DNA of 6,739 nt from an uncultured Gammaproteobacteria bacterium. GTDB lineage: Bacteria; Pseudomonadota; Gammaproteobacteria; Rariloculales; Rariloculaceae. A model generated the notes under the pieces. That model saw nothing but the letters and a program-made list of their open reading frames with translations, did no database searches and was not told the origin of the DNA. Where the stretch lies: the NCBI GenBank assembly GCA_946887385.1, contig CAMPKU010000229.1, positions 1 to 6,739 on the forward strand. The letters run 5' to 3'. Shown piece after piece: positions 1 to 6,343 of the stretch (the stretch's first letter is position 1; every line of letters starts with the position of its first letter). The translations under genes were made by a program, and so were the position numbers.

Positions 1-454
1 ACAGGTCCCACTGATCGATGTCCGCGCCCTTCTCGACCAAGAACGCGGCGAAATCGTTCTGCAGATTCAGCGCGGCCACGACCAGCGGCGTGACGCCGTA
101 GGGATCGGTCATATCGATGTCGGCGCCGGCCGCGAGCAGCAGCTCGGCGCACTCGATGCAGCCGGCGCGCGCGGCGAACATTAGCGGCGTGAGGCCGCCT
201 TGCGCGAGCTCCTTGGGCCGCGGCTCGCTGCTCACCTTGCGCGTCCATTCGCGCACGGCCGAGCGCGCGTTGGGGTCTGCGCCGTGCGAGAGCAATAGCT
301 CCACCATCTCGGGCTGCAGTTGCGCGCCGGCCCACATCAGCGCCGTCTGGCCCGCCCACCGCTCTTTCGCGTCGACGTCGGCACCGGCCTCGATCAGCAG
401 CTCGGCCGCGTCGAGTTGCCCCGTAATCACGACGAGCATCAGCGCCGTCTCGCC
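1..454 (-). pseudogene. C-terminal part of the ankyrin-repeat gene, downstream of an in-frame stop; runs off the window
   Basis: Reading on in the same frame past the TAA at 457-455 gives 151 further codons with no stop, up to the window edge. They translate as ankyrin repeats: units beginning GETALM, GQTALMWAG, GLTPLMFAARAG and GVTPLVVAAL, each followed by an LL-xx-GAD-hairpin (LLIEAGADVDA, LLLSHGADPNA, LLLAAGADIDM, FLVEKGADID). The second of these is followed by a longer insertion of about 18 residues (positions around 215-275) before the next repeat. This is clearly the rest of the protein that starts at 808, not a separate gene. The first possible internal start is the ATG at 439-437, inside a repeat and without a convincing Shine-Dalgarno. 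The 3' end is not in the window. It is either the decayed half of a pseudogene, a read-through product, or an intact gene misread at one base. Confidence 0.75.
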
Positions 455-808
455 TTAGGGGTTCGGCGAGTCGGCATCCACGCCCGCCGCCAAGAGCTCG
501 CGGATCACGGGCGCCGAGCCGATCAGCGCCGCTTCCGACATCGGCGTGACGCCGAACACGTTCTCGGCCTTGAGATTTGCGCCCGCTTCGATCAGCCGCT
601 TGACGAGCGCCGCATCGCCGTAGCGCGCCGCCCACATCAGCGCCGTGGTGCCGAGCGGATCGGCTTCGTTCACGTCCACGCGCGCAGCGAGGAGACGGCT
701 GACCTCTTGGTCGTTGCGCGCACGCACGGCATCGAGCAGCGCTTGTGCGCAAGCGTCGCCGGCGCCGAGCACCAGCACTACAGCTACCACGGCGGCCGTG
801 CGTCTCAT
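455..808 (-). CDS. Secreted ankyrin-repeat protein, N-terminal 117 residues ending at an in-frame TAA
   Basis: Residues 1-21 look like a Sec signal peptide: RR near the start, a hydrophobic core AAVVAVVLVLGAG, and an ACA-Q cleavage site after residue 21. Three ankyrin-type units follow at about 22-52, 53-85 and 86-117, with the usual TALMWAARYGD and LLAAGVDAD signatures. Ankyrin repeats bind other proteins, so a periplasmic scaffold or partner role is likely; the ligand is unknown. The ATG lies 2 bp after the stop of the HXXSHH gene. An AGAGG Shine-Dalgarno (820-816, spacer 7) sits inside that upstream gene, so translation is probably coupled. The stop falls exactly at the repeat 3/4 boundary (NP-stop-GETALM), where the consensus expects a polar residue. 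It could have arisen by one base change from GAA, CAA or AAA. A three-repeat product might still fold, but the original protein was at least 268 residues long. Confidence 0.8.
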   Translation of the reverse strand: MRRTAAVVAVVLVLGAGDACAQALLDAVRARNDQEVSRLLAARVDVNEADPLGTTALMWAARYGDAALVKRLIEAGANLKAENVFGVTPMSEAALIGSAPVIRELLAAGVDADSPNP

Positions 809-810
809 CG

Positions 811-2118
811 CTAGACCTCTACCAGATCGCCCGTGCTGTTGCCGACCGACTCGGCCGGCACGCCGGCGCGCTCGAGCAGCGTCAACAGGAAATTGTTGTA
901 CGGCGTCTCCTCGGTATAGACGAGGTGCTGATCGCCCTTGATGCGGCCGCCGGCGCGCCCGAACACCGCGAGCGGCAACGGGCTCGAGTTGTGCAGATCG
1001 CTGTCGCTCATGCCGCTGCCGTAGAGCATCACGGAGTTGTCGAGCACGGTGGAGCCGTCGGCTTCCTCGAAGCCGTCGAGCTTCGCGAGGAAGCGGCTGA
1101 CGACCTGGCTGTGATACGTCTGAATCTTGATCAGCTTCGCGTAATTCTCGTGACGATGCCCGTGGTGCGAGATCGGATGGAATGCGTCGGAGATGCCGAG
1201 ATTCGTGTAGGTTCGCACCGTTTGCTCGGCGGCGATCCGTAGCGTCGCCACGCGCGTGAGATCCGCCTGATACGCCAGCGCGAGCAAATCGAACATGATG
1301 TTGATCTGCTCGTCGACCTCGGCCGGAATGCCGACCGGCGCATCCGGCACGGCGACGCCCGTGAAGTCCTTCGCAACCATGTTCTCAATCTGCCGCTCGA
1401 CGTCGCGCACCGAGGTCAGGTAGTCGTCCATGCGGCCGCGATCCGCGGCGCCGAGCGACTGCGTGAAGCGCGCCGCTTCCTCTTGAATTCGATCGAGCAC
1501 GCTGCCGGTGCTCTCGAGAATCGCGGCGCGCTCGCGCAGCGAATCGCCGGGACCGAACAACCGGTCGAATAGCTTGCGCGGGTTGTACTCCATCGGCAGC
1601 ACTTGGTTCGGTACGCGAAACGAGTGCCCGCCGACGTACAAGTCCGGCTCGGTCGCGAGCTCGAGGCTCGCGAACGACGTGTCTTTGCCGATCTCGCGCG
1701 CCGCGATCTGGTCGATCGACATGCCGGCGTTCGGCCCCTCGCGGACCTCGACGCCTTTGAGCCACGCCTGCTCGGACGACTTGTGCACGCCGCCGGCGCG
1801 ATCCTCCTGGCCGCGATTGCGCAAACCCGTGATCACGGTCATGCGATCGCGGAACGGCTCTAAGGGTTTCAGCACCTGCGAGATCTCGAAGTTGCGGCCC
1901 TCGCCTGCCGGCGTCCACGCGTTGATGTCGGTCCACTTACCCGTAAACGCGCCGTGCGGGAAGTAGAAGAACCCCATGCGCTGGCGCGGCTTGACGGCCG
2001 TTTGCGCCAGGGCAACCCCTGCCGGGATCATGGCATCGAGCAGCGGCAGCGCGATCGATGCGGCGCCGCCGCGCAGCACCGCGCGTCGCGAAAGGTGCTT
2101 CTTCGTCAATACCGCCAC
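811..2118 (-). CDS. HXXSHH-family (DUF1552) protein, Tat-exported
   Basis: The product has 435 residues, normal for the family. The N-terminus (LTKKHLSRRAVLRGGAAS, then a hydrophobic stretch ending in ALAQ, about residue 39) is the Tat-type leader typical of DUF1552 proteins, with SRRAVLR as the twin-arginine motif. The family signature HPISHH is at residues 314-319. Other family blocks are FPHG (53-56), LPMEYNPRKLFDRLFG (174-189), MLYGSGMSDSDLH (364-376) and a C-terminal GDSTG-like GNSTG (426-430). No biochemical function is established; the family regularly sits beside PSD-type DUF1592 cytochromes, as here. I chose GTG at 2118 because AGGAGG lies 4 nt upstream and AGGAGA 10 nt upstream. The frame is open up to 2241, but that extension overlaps the upstream gene and is not family-like. 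One oddity: from memory, the loop between SLELA (151-155) and LPMEYNP is about a dozen residues shorter than usual and lacks the family's cysteines. Confidence 0.93.
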   Translation of the reverse strand: MAVLTKKHLSRRAVLRGGAASIALPLLDAMIPAGVALAQTAVKPRQRMGFFYFPHGAFTGKWTDINAWTPAGEGRNFEISQVLKPLEPFRDRMTVITGLRNRGQEDRAGGVHKSSEQAWLKGVEVREGPNAGMSIDQIAAREIGKDTSFASLELATEPDLYVGGHSFRVPNQVLPMEYNPRKLFDRLFGPGDSLRERAAILESTGSVLDRIQEEAARFTQSLGAADRGRMDDYLTSVRDVERQIENMVAKDFTGVAVPDAPVGIPAEVDEQINIMFDLLALAYQADLTRVATLRIAAEQTVRTYTNLGISDAFHPISHHGHRHENYAKLIKIQTYHSQVVSRFLAKLDGFEEADGSTVLDNSVMLYGSGMSDSDLHNSSPLPLAVFGRAGGRIKGDQHLVYTEETPYNNFLLTLLERAGVPAESVGNSTGDLVEV

Positions 2119-2122
2119 GGCG

Positions 2123-2134
2123 CCTCCTTCTCCT
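2123..2134 (-). promoter_or_regulatory. Shine-Dalgarno that fixes the GTG start of the HXXSHH gene
   Basis: The 16-base gap after the TGA of the DUF1592 gene reads AGGAGAAGGAGG followed by CGCC and GTG. Two overlapping SD-like cores (AGGAGA with spacer 10, AGGAGG with spacer 4) both serve the GTG at 2118. A TTG at 2109 is 13 nt from the nearer core and less likely. Confidence 0.7.
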
Positions 2135-4633
2135 TCAGTCACGGCCGCGCGCGGCGAGCTCGGCAGGCTCGCCGGCACTCGCGTCGCGCGTCGTGAACGG
2201 CACGCTCTGCACGATGCCGAGCACGATCGCGGAAAATGCATAGTCGTCCTCGGCGCTTTCGCGAACGATTTGCCGAACGGCCGGCATGTCGTACCACTCG
2301 ACCGAGCGCCCGAGCGAGTACGCCATGAGCTTCTCGACGAACGTCTGCACGAACTGCTCGGGGCGCTCGAGCAACGCGGCGCGCAGCTCTTGCGGCCCCC
2401 CGATCTTTAAGCCGTCCGGCAGCGTTCCGGAGGCGTCGATCGGCTTGCCGGTCTCGCGATCGACGTCGCGCCACGTGCCGTCGACGTCGAAGTTCTCGAG
2501 CGCGAACCCGAGCGGGTCCATGACGCCGTGACAGCCGTTGCAGCTCGGGCTCTCGCGGTGACGCGCCAGCCGCTCGCGGACCGTCAGGCTTTCCTCGGGG
2601 GCGATGTTGTCGAGGTCGGTCTCGACCTCGGGCGGCGGCGGTGCCGGAGGAACGCCGATGATGTTGCGCATCACGTACTCGCCGCGCAGAACCGGCGACG
2701 TGCGATTCGGATACGACGACGCCAGCAGCAACGCGCCCTTGCCGAGCAGCCCCCAGCGCGCCGAGTCCTCGAGCTCGACGCGGCGGAAGTGATTGCCCCG
2801 GATGCCGTCGATCCCGTAGCGCCACGCGAGCGTCTCGTTGACGAACGTGTGCTGCGCGCGCAGCAGATCCAGCACGCTCGAGTCCTCGCGGAAAATACTG
2901 TCGACGAACAGCGAGATTTCCCGCAGGAAATCCGGCCGCGGATCGAGCCGCCCCGCCGTCTGCGGAAATTTGGCAGGATCCGGCCGGATCGCGTCCATGC
3001 GGTTCAAGTGCAGCCACTGATACGCGAAATCGGCCGCCAGCGTTTCTGCGCGCGCGTCGCCGAGCATGCGGCGCACCTCAAGCTCGAGCACCTTGGGGTC
3101 GGACAGCCTTCCCGCCTGCGCTGCTGCGAGCAGCTCTTCGTCGGGCAAGCTGCTCCAGAGGAAGAACGCGAGCTTCGAGGCGAGCTCCACGTCGCTCCGC
3201 CGGCGGAGCGGCTCGGCAGCCGGCGCCGGTTGCGAGGAAGCGGCAGCGACTTGCACGTCCGCCGCGGCGTCGTCGGTTCGGAACAGGAAGTGCGGGCTCG
3301 CGAGGATGCCGACGAGCGCCATGCGGATGCCGTTCTCGAAGCCGTCCTGCTTCGCGTCGTGATAGTACGCGAGGCGTTCGTCCATCTCGCTCGCAGTCAG
3401 CGGGCGTCGATACGCGCGCGTCGCGAGCGTACCGACGATCTCGCGCGCGCACGCGTCCTGTTCCTGCACGGTCTCGGGGTAACAGCTGAAGACGCGCTTG
3501 CGGCTCGTCGTGTTCAGTGCCGTGTCGATCGCGAACGGCCCTCTGATCTCGAAGCCGCCGGCGCGCAGTACTTGCATGCGCGCGCTCGCGCCGACACCGT
3601 CCTGGTACGGCGCCACGAGATCCTCGGACTCGGCGTGCGTGCGGCGCGCGAACAGCACGGCCACTTCGTGCTGGCCGGCCTCGACGTTGAAGTGGATGTC
3701 CTTGAGCCGACTGTTGATCTCGTCGACGCCCGCGGTCTGGCGCTGATCGATCGTGCGCAAGTCGTCGTCGCCGCCGATGCGGGTCTCGTAGACGATCTTG
3801 CCGTCGAGCGTGACGACGATGCGGTTTAAGTACTGAACGCCGACCGTGCTGATCGTCTTGACCAAGTCTTCGATCGACACCGCGTACTCACCGGTGACCG
3901 GGAAGGCGTGCGTCACCACGACGCCGTCGCGCGCGCCGAGCGGCAATGCGGAGGCCTCGTAGGGGCTTCCTAACCGCGTGCCGCGCGGCCTTCTACCGCT
4001 GCCCGAGTAAACCTCGCTGCCGAGCGTGGCGTTATCGACTCCGACGGCGAGGTTCGCGACGAGGCGCGCCGCTTCGACGAACTGGCTCACGAACAACGGC
4101 GACGCCGTCAGCGTGCCGGCGTTGTTGTCGAAGCCTTCGCTCGCGTCGTCTTGCGGCAAGAACGCAGCGGGGTCGATCTCGACGCCGAGCAGATCCCGGA
4201 CGGCGTTCGCGTATTCGCGGCGGTTCAACCGCTGCAAGCCGACGCGCCCGGCCCTCGGCCGTTCCGCGGCCGATTCGTCGAGATAGTCCTCGAGCCAGCC
4301 GACGAACGAGGCGACGCGCGCGGCATCGGGTTGCGCGTTGCCGGCCGGCGGCATGAGCCCGCCGCGCAGCTTGCGCACGACTTGCTCGAACGTCTCGGCC
4401 TCGTTCGGCACGTCCGTCGGATCCATCGCATCGAAGGAGATGCCGGCCGTGAGCTCGGCGGAGTTGTGGCAGTCGACGCAGTAGCTCTCGAGCATGCCCC
4501 AATGCTCGCCGGCGCGTTCCGCGGCGGGCCGAGACCAGTGCTGAAGCCCGTACCACGCGGCGCCAGCAGCAATGGCGAGGGCTGCGGCGCCCGCCGCAAC
4601 TCGCTTTTGAGATGACTTTCCGGACCAGTTCAA
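2135..4633 (-). CDS. Membrane-anchored PSD-type protein with a cytochrome c module (DUF1587/1595/1592/1588/1585)
   Basis: The product has 832 residues. Residues 11-30 form a hydrophobic Ala-rich signal anchor, placing the rest in the periplasm. A small PSCyt1-like cytochrome c module follows: haem motif C52-V-D-C55-H56, with GLMPP (92-96, M94) as probable axial methionine. Then, by motif recognition: DUF1587 about 131-195 (LQRLNRREYANAVRDLLG); a beta-rich segment about 235-365 resembling the carbohydrate-binding-like insert of related proteins; DUF1595 about 390-452; an Ala/Pro-rich linker 456-478; DUF1592 about 480-610 (ASKLAFFLWSSLPDEELL); DUF1588 about 624-722, carrying a second CXXCH (C698, C701, H702) in CNGCHGVMDPLGFALENFD; and DUF1585 about 738-812. 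Domain order and length are those of full members. The family is thought to be a periplasmic redox protein, but substrates are unknown. The TTG start is preceded by AGGGGA (4645-4640) with a 6-nt spacer; the first internal ATG (M47) would remove the membrane anchor. Confidence 0.95.
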   Translation of the reverse strand: MNWSGKSSQKRVAAGAAALAIAAGAAWYGLQHWSRPAAERAGEHWGMLESYCVDCHNSAELTAGISFDAMDPTDVPNEAETFEQVVRKLRGGLMPPAGNAQPDAARVASFVGWLEDYLDESAAERPRAGRVGLQRLNRREYANAVRDLLGVEIDPAAFLPQDDASEGFDNNAGTLTASPLFVSQFVEAARLVANLAVGVDNATLGSEVYSGSGRRPRGTRLGSPYEASALPLGARDGVVVTHAFPVTGEYAVSIEDLVKTISTVGVQYLNRIVVTLDGKIVYETRIGGDDDLRTIDQRQTAGVDEINSRLKDIHFNVEAGQHEVAVLFARRTHAESEDLVAPYQDGVGASARMQVLRAGGFEIRGPFAIDTALNTTSRKRVFSCYPETVQEQDACAREIVGTLATRAYRRPLTASEMDERLAYYHDAKQDGFENGIRMALVGILASPHFLFRTDDAAADVQVAAASSQPAPAAEPLRRRSDVELASKLAFFLWSSLPDEELLAAAQAGRLSDPKVLELEVRRMLGDARAETLAADFAYQWLHLNRMDAIRPDPAKFPQTAGRLDPRPDFLREISLFVDSIFREDSSVLDLLRAQHTFVNETLAWRYGIDGIRGNHFRRVELEDSARWGLLGKGALLLASSYPNRTSPVLRGEYVMRNIIGVPPAPPPPEVETDLDNIAPEESLTVRERLARHRESPSCNGCHGVMDPLGFALENFDVDGTWRDVDRETGKPIDASGTLPDGLKIGGPQELRAALLERPEQFVQTFVEKLMAYSLGRSVEWYDMPAVRQIVRESAEDDYAFSAIVLGIVQSVPFTTRDASAGEPAELAARGRD

Positions 4634-4639
4634 GAGCGC

Positions 4640-4645
4640 TCCCCT
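4640..4645 (-). promoter_or_regulatory. Shine-Dalgarno supporting the TTG start of the PSD protein
   Basis: On the minus strand AGGGGA is followed by six bases (GCGCTC) and then TTG at 4633-4631. The good spacing, plus a clean signal anchor immediately after the start, makes TTG the best start even though it is a rare codon for initiation. Confidence 0.6.
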
Positions 4646-4693
4646 AACTCCGACTGAACCCGTACCGTACGGCTCGATTCTAGCGCGACGCCG
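4646..4693 (-). promoter_or_regulatory. Gap between MBL-like gene and PSD gene: palindrome and weak -10 element
   Basis: The 60-bp spacer is the longest gap inside the operon. It holds the perfect 8-bp palindrome CCGTACGG (4665-4672), overlapping a second CCGTAC copy (4660-4665). It also holds TAGAAT at 4682-4677 on the minus strand, five of six matches to a sigma-70 -10 box, about 43 nt before the TTG. No good -35 is visible at 16-18 bp. There is no hairpin-plus-T-run terminator, so read-through from the MBL-like gene is likely. The gap may be an internal promoter or operator, but the evidence is thin. Confidence 0.25.
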
Positions 4694-5623
4694 TCATGCG
4701 TCGGGCCCAAAGTGCAGGCCGAAGCCGCGAAACGCCAATCTCAAGAAGAGCTCGGAGTCGCCGAGCCGGGCCTCGAACTCCCGGGTCGGCTCGGCCGCCA
4801 GCATGTCGGCGGGCTCAGCGCCGGCGAAGAACAGCTTGGCGAGCCGGTCGAAGATCGTGACGTACATCTGCCGTTGCTCTGCGAGCTCCGCGCGCGTCAA
4901 CACGCCGCCATCGCCGGGGACGATGCGCGTGCGCTCGTCGGCCACGCCGAGCAACAAGTCGAACGCATCGACGAGCCCGCCGATCCAGCCGCCCGTCCAC
5001 CAATCGAGCAATGGCCAGCTCGTCGTCGAGATCGCCGCGCCCGTGACGAGCACGTTCTCTGCTCCGAAGCGGACGTAGATGTCGCCGTCGGTGTGCGCTT
5101 GCAGCAGATAGCCGTAGCCGACTTCGCGGCCGCTAACGTCCACGCTGCCGGCCTCGTAGAACGTGGAGCTCGGGCACGCTTGCGGCGGCAAGCGTTCGAT
5201 CGTGCGATTGCCGTCCCAGGGCCGCGTCACGTCGCGGCGGAGCCATAACCGCGTGTTCTCGTGAGCCATGATTCGCGCGCCCGCGGCGCCGAGCGCCTCG
5301 TTCGCGCCCGTGCGGTCGGGGTGCCAACAGGTGTTGAAGAGCGTGTCGATGCGGGGGGTGGCGAGATCATTGCGGATCAGCGCCAAGAGCTCAGAGGAGC
5401 GCTCCTTTAAGCCCCCGTCGACCATCGTGGCGCCGCCGCTTAGGCCTCGAGCGACAACGACATTACAGCCGGCGCCGCTGACGACGAACAGGTCGTTGCC
5501 GAGGCGCGTGACCTCGAGCGACGCCGCCGACGGCTGGCTCGTCAGTGCGCGCGGCAGGCAGCACGCGCCGACCGTTCCGGCGGCCGCGCGGAGAATCGTT
5601 CGACGATCGAATCGGTGCTTCAT
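4694..5623 (-). CDS. Tat-exported MBL-fold protein with a degenerate metal site
   Basis: The product has 309 residues. RRTILRAAAGTVGACC (7-22) is a Tat-like leader (RRxxLR), so export is expected. The metallo-beta-lactamase fold is recognisable from N-terminal strands LGNDLFVVSGAGCNVVV (41-57), MVDGG (67-71), the motif-1 loop NTCWHPDRTGANEAL (97-111), AHTDGD (176-181), NVLVTG (190-195) and PGDGGVLTRAEL (236-247). Against the usual HxHxDH, the loop reads C99-x-H101-x-D103-R104, so two of the three histidines are gone. H177 is kept. The usual bridging Asp after the VTG strand is A196, and the last histidine is D238. A normal dinuclear zinc hydrolase site therefore cannot form as such. It may be non-catalytic, mononuclear, or use Cys99. 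It leads the presumed operon, 60 bp before the PSD gene. The ATG at 5623 has only a weak SD (GAGCAGG). Confidence 0.85.
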   Translation of the reverse strand: MKHRFDRRTILRAAAGTVGACCLPRALTSQPSAASLEVTRLGNDLFVVSGAGCNVVVARGLSGGATMVDGGLKERSSELLALIRNDLATPRIDTLFNTCWHPDRTGANEALGAAGARIMAHENTRLWLRRDVTRPWDGNRTIERLPPQACPSSTFYEAGSVDVSGREVGYGYLLQAHTDGDIYVRFGAENVLVTGAAISTTSWPLLDWWTGGWIGGLVDAFDLLLGVADERTRIVPGDGGVLTRAELAEQRQMYVTIFDRLAKLFFAGAEPADMLAAEPTREFEARLGDSELFLRLAFRGFGLHFGPDA

Positions 5624-5831
5624 GCCTGCTCGTGATCCATCGCGGTACCCGCGCCGCGCGGCGTCGTGCCACCGATCCTAACCACGAACGCAGTGACGGT
5701 CGACTGCTCCGCAGCACTAACCCCGGGATCGCGAGCCAGAAGGAGCGACGCGACGCCCGCGCGTGTACGACGCGTTTCTCACCTTTCCGGCTAACATGCC
5801 GAACGGGCCTTTTGCCGGCCTGGAGAAAGAG
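5624..5831. promoter_or_regulatory. Divergent intergenic region, with a candidate promoter for the minus-strand operon
   Basis: This is the only divergent spacer in the window, and promoters for both directions should lie here. On the minus strand, TCGACC (5703-5698) and TAGGAT (5680-5675), separated by exactly 17 bp, each match the sigma-70 hexamers at four of six positions. They would start transcription about 45 nt before the MBL-like ATG. On the plus strand no convincing promoter is seen. The plus frame of the ABM-like gene is open from a GTG at 5763, but the nearest AAGGAG (5740-5745) is 17 nt away from it, so 5763-5831 is more likely leader than coding. Confidence 0.35.
5822..5825 (+). 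promoter_or_regulatory. Shine-Dalgarno that decides the ATG start at 5832
   Basis: GGAG is followed by AAAGAG (6 nt) and then ATGGCAACC. Neither the GTG at 5763 nor the ATG at 5796 has a properly spaced SD, so this site supports the shorter 123-residue protein. Confidence 0.6.
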
Positions 5832-6203
5832 ATGGCAACCGAAGACAAATGCTGCACGATTGTTCCGTACTTCAAGGTTCACTCGGGCAAGATGGACGCT
5901 TTCAAGCAGCTCTGTGAGCGGTTCGTCGAAAAGACGCGCTCCGAGCCGAAGTGTCTCTACTACGGCTTCAGCTTCAGCGGCGATCAGGCACACTGCAGAG
6001 AAGGCTACGAGGACGCCGACGGCCTGATCGCGCACGTCGAGAACATCGGCGCGGTGCTCGAGGAGGCCTTGAAGATCGCCGACATCACGCGCTTCGAGTT
6101 TCACGGGCCGGCCGGAGAGCTCGCGAAAGTCCGCGAGCGGCTCGGTCATCTAAACGCCGAGTACTTTACGTTGGAGTACGGCTTCCGCCGCGGCGCTCCG
6201 TAG
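5832..6203 (+). CDS. Small dimeric alpha/beta-barrel protein, ABM / putative quinol monooxygenase-like
   Basis: The product has 123 residues with no signal peptide, so it is probably cytoplasmic. The pattern fits one ferredoxin-like ABM unit: strand CCTIVPYFKV (7-16), helix KMDAFKQLCERFVEKTRSEP (20-39), strand CLYYGFSFSGD (41-51), strand AHCREGYED (53-61), helix LIAHVENIGAVLEEALKIA (65-83), strand ITRFEFHG (85-92), then a C-terminal helix AGELAKVRERLGHL (94-107) and a final strand. The EPKCLYYG segment corresponds to the EPGCLxY motif common in antibiotic-biosynthesis-monooxygenase-like proteins. Members are cofactor-free monooxygenases or simply ligand-binding dimers, and I cannot tell which. 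It is cysteine-rich for its size (C7, C8, C28, C41, C55). Start choice rests on the SD; a 23-residue N-terminal extension from GTG 5763 is the alternative. It is transcribed away from the PSD operon. Confidence 0.8.
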   Translation: MATEDKCCTIVPYFKVHSGKMDAFKQLCERFVEKTRSEPKCLYYGFSFSGDQAHCREGYEDADGLIAHVENIGAVLEEALKIADITRFEFHGPAGELAKVRERLGHLNAEYFTLEYGFRRGAP

Positions 6204-6343
6204 AGAGGGCGTTCACACCCTTGCTCGCGGCTGGCGTTGGAGTAACGCCCCGCGTCTTGAAACTGCCGGACTGCGGCGGTCGCGGCTTTGCTTTGCAGCT
6301 CGCGCGCGTGGCTCGCGTCGCCGAAGCCTGCAACACTCGTTGC
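6204..6343. other. Intergenic spacer with a short hairpin
   Basis: There are 140 bases between the ABM-like and NUDIX genes, with no gene seen. An inverted repeat GGCGTT (6233-6238) / AACGCC (6244-6249) with a 5-base loop could form a small stem. An upstream GGGCGTT (6207-6213) could pair with the same right arm. No T-run follows, so a classical intrinsic terminator is not supported, and no clear promoter is visible. Confidence 0.3.

Noticed and set aside
2119..2241. 41-residue N-terminal extension of the HXXSHH protein from an ATG at 2241
   Set aside because: It would overlap the end of the PSD gene, is Arg/Ser/Ala-rich and not family-like, and would bury the Tat leader. The GTG at 2118 has a strong SD.
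2528..3829. Long plus-strand open frame (433 codons) opposite the PSD gene
   Set aside because: It is antisense to a gene with unmistakable family motifs. Its translation is Arg/Ala/Val-rich without recognisable domains, as expected from the complement of GC-rich codons.
4712..5248. Plus-strand open frame of 178 codons opposite the MBL-like gene
   Set aside because: Shadow frame: no motif, no Shine-Dalgarno, fully inside a well-supported gene on the other strand.
1861..5443. Scattered TTA/CTA leucine codons (for example at 1861, 2408, 3827, 3971, 5408, 5441) in GC-rich genes
   Set aside because: They fall in frame at conserved leucine positions and are few, with no clustering at gene starts. 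I see no sign of bldA-like control or recoding.
5763..5831. GTG start giving a 146-residue ABM-like protein
   Set aside because: The nearest SD is 17 nt away, whereas ATG 5832 has GGAG at 6 nt. The extra 23 residues do not belong to the fold. Kept as an alternative only.
5463..6149. Minus-strand open frame of 228 codons spanning the divergent spacer and the ABM-like gene
   Set aside because: It overlaps both the MBL-like start and the ABM-like gene. Its composition switches partway, and it is the antisense image of the ABM-like codons, which match a known fold.
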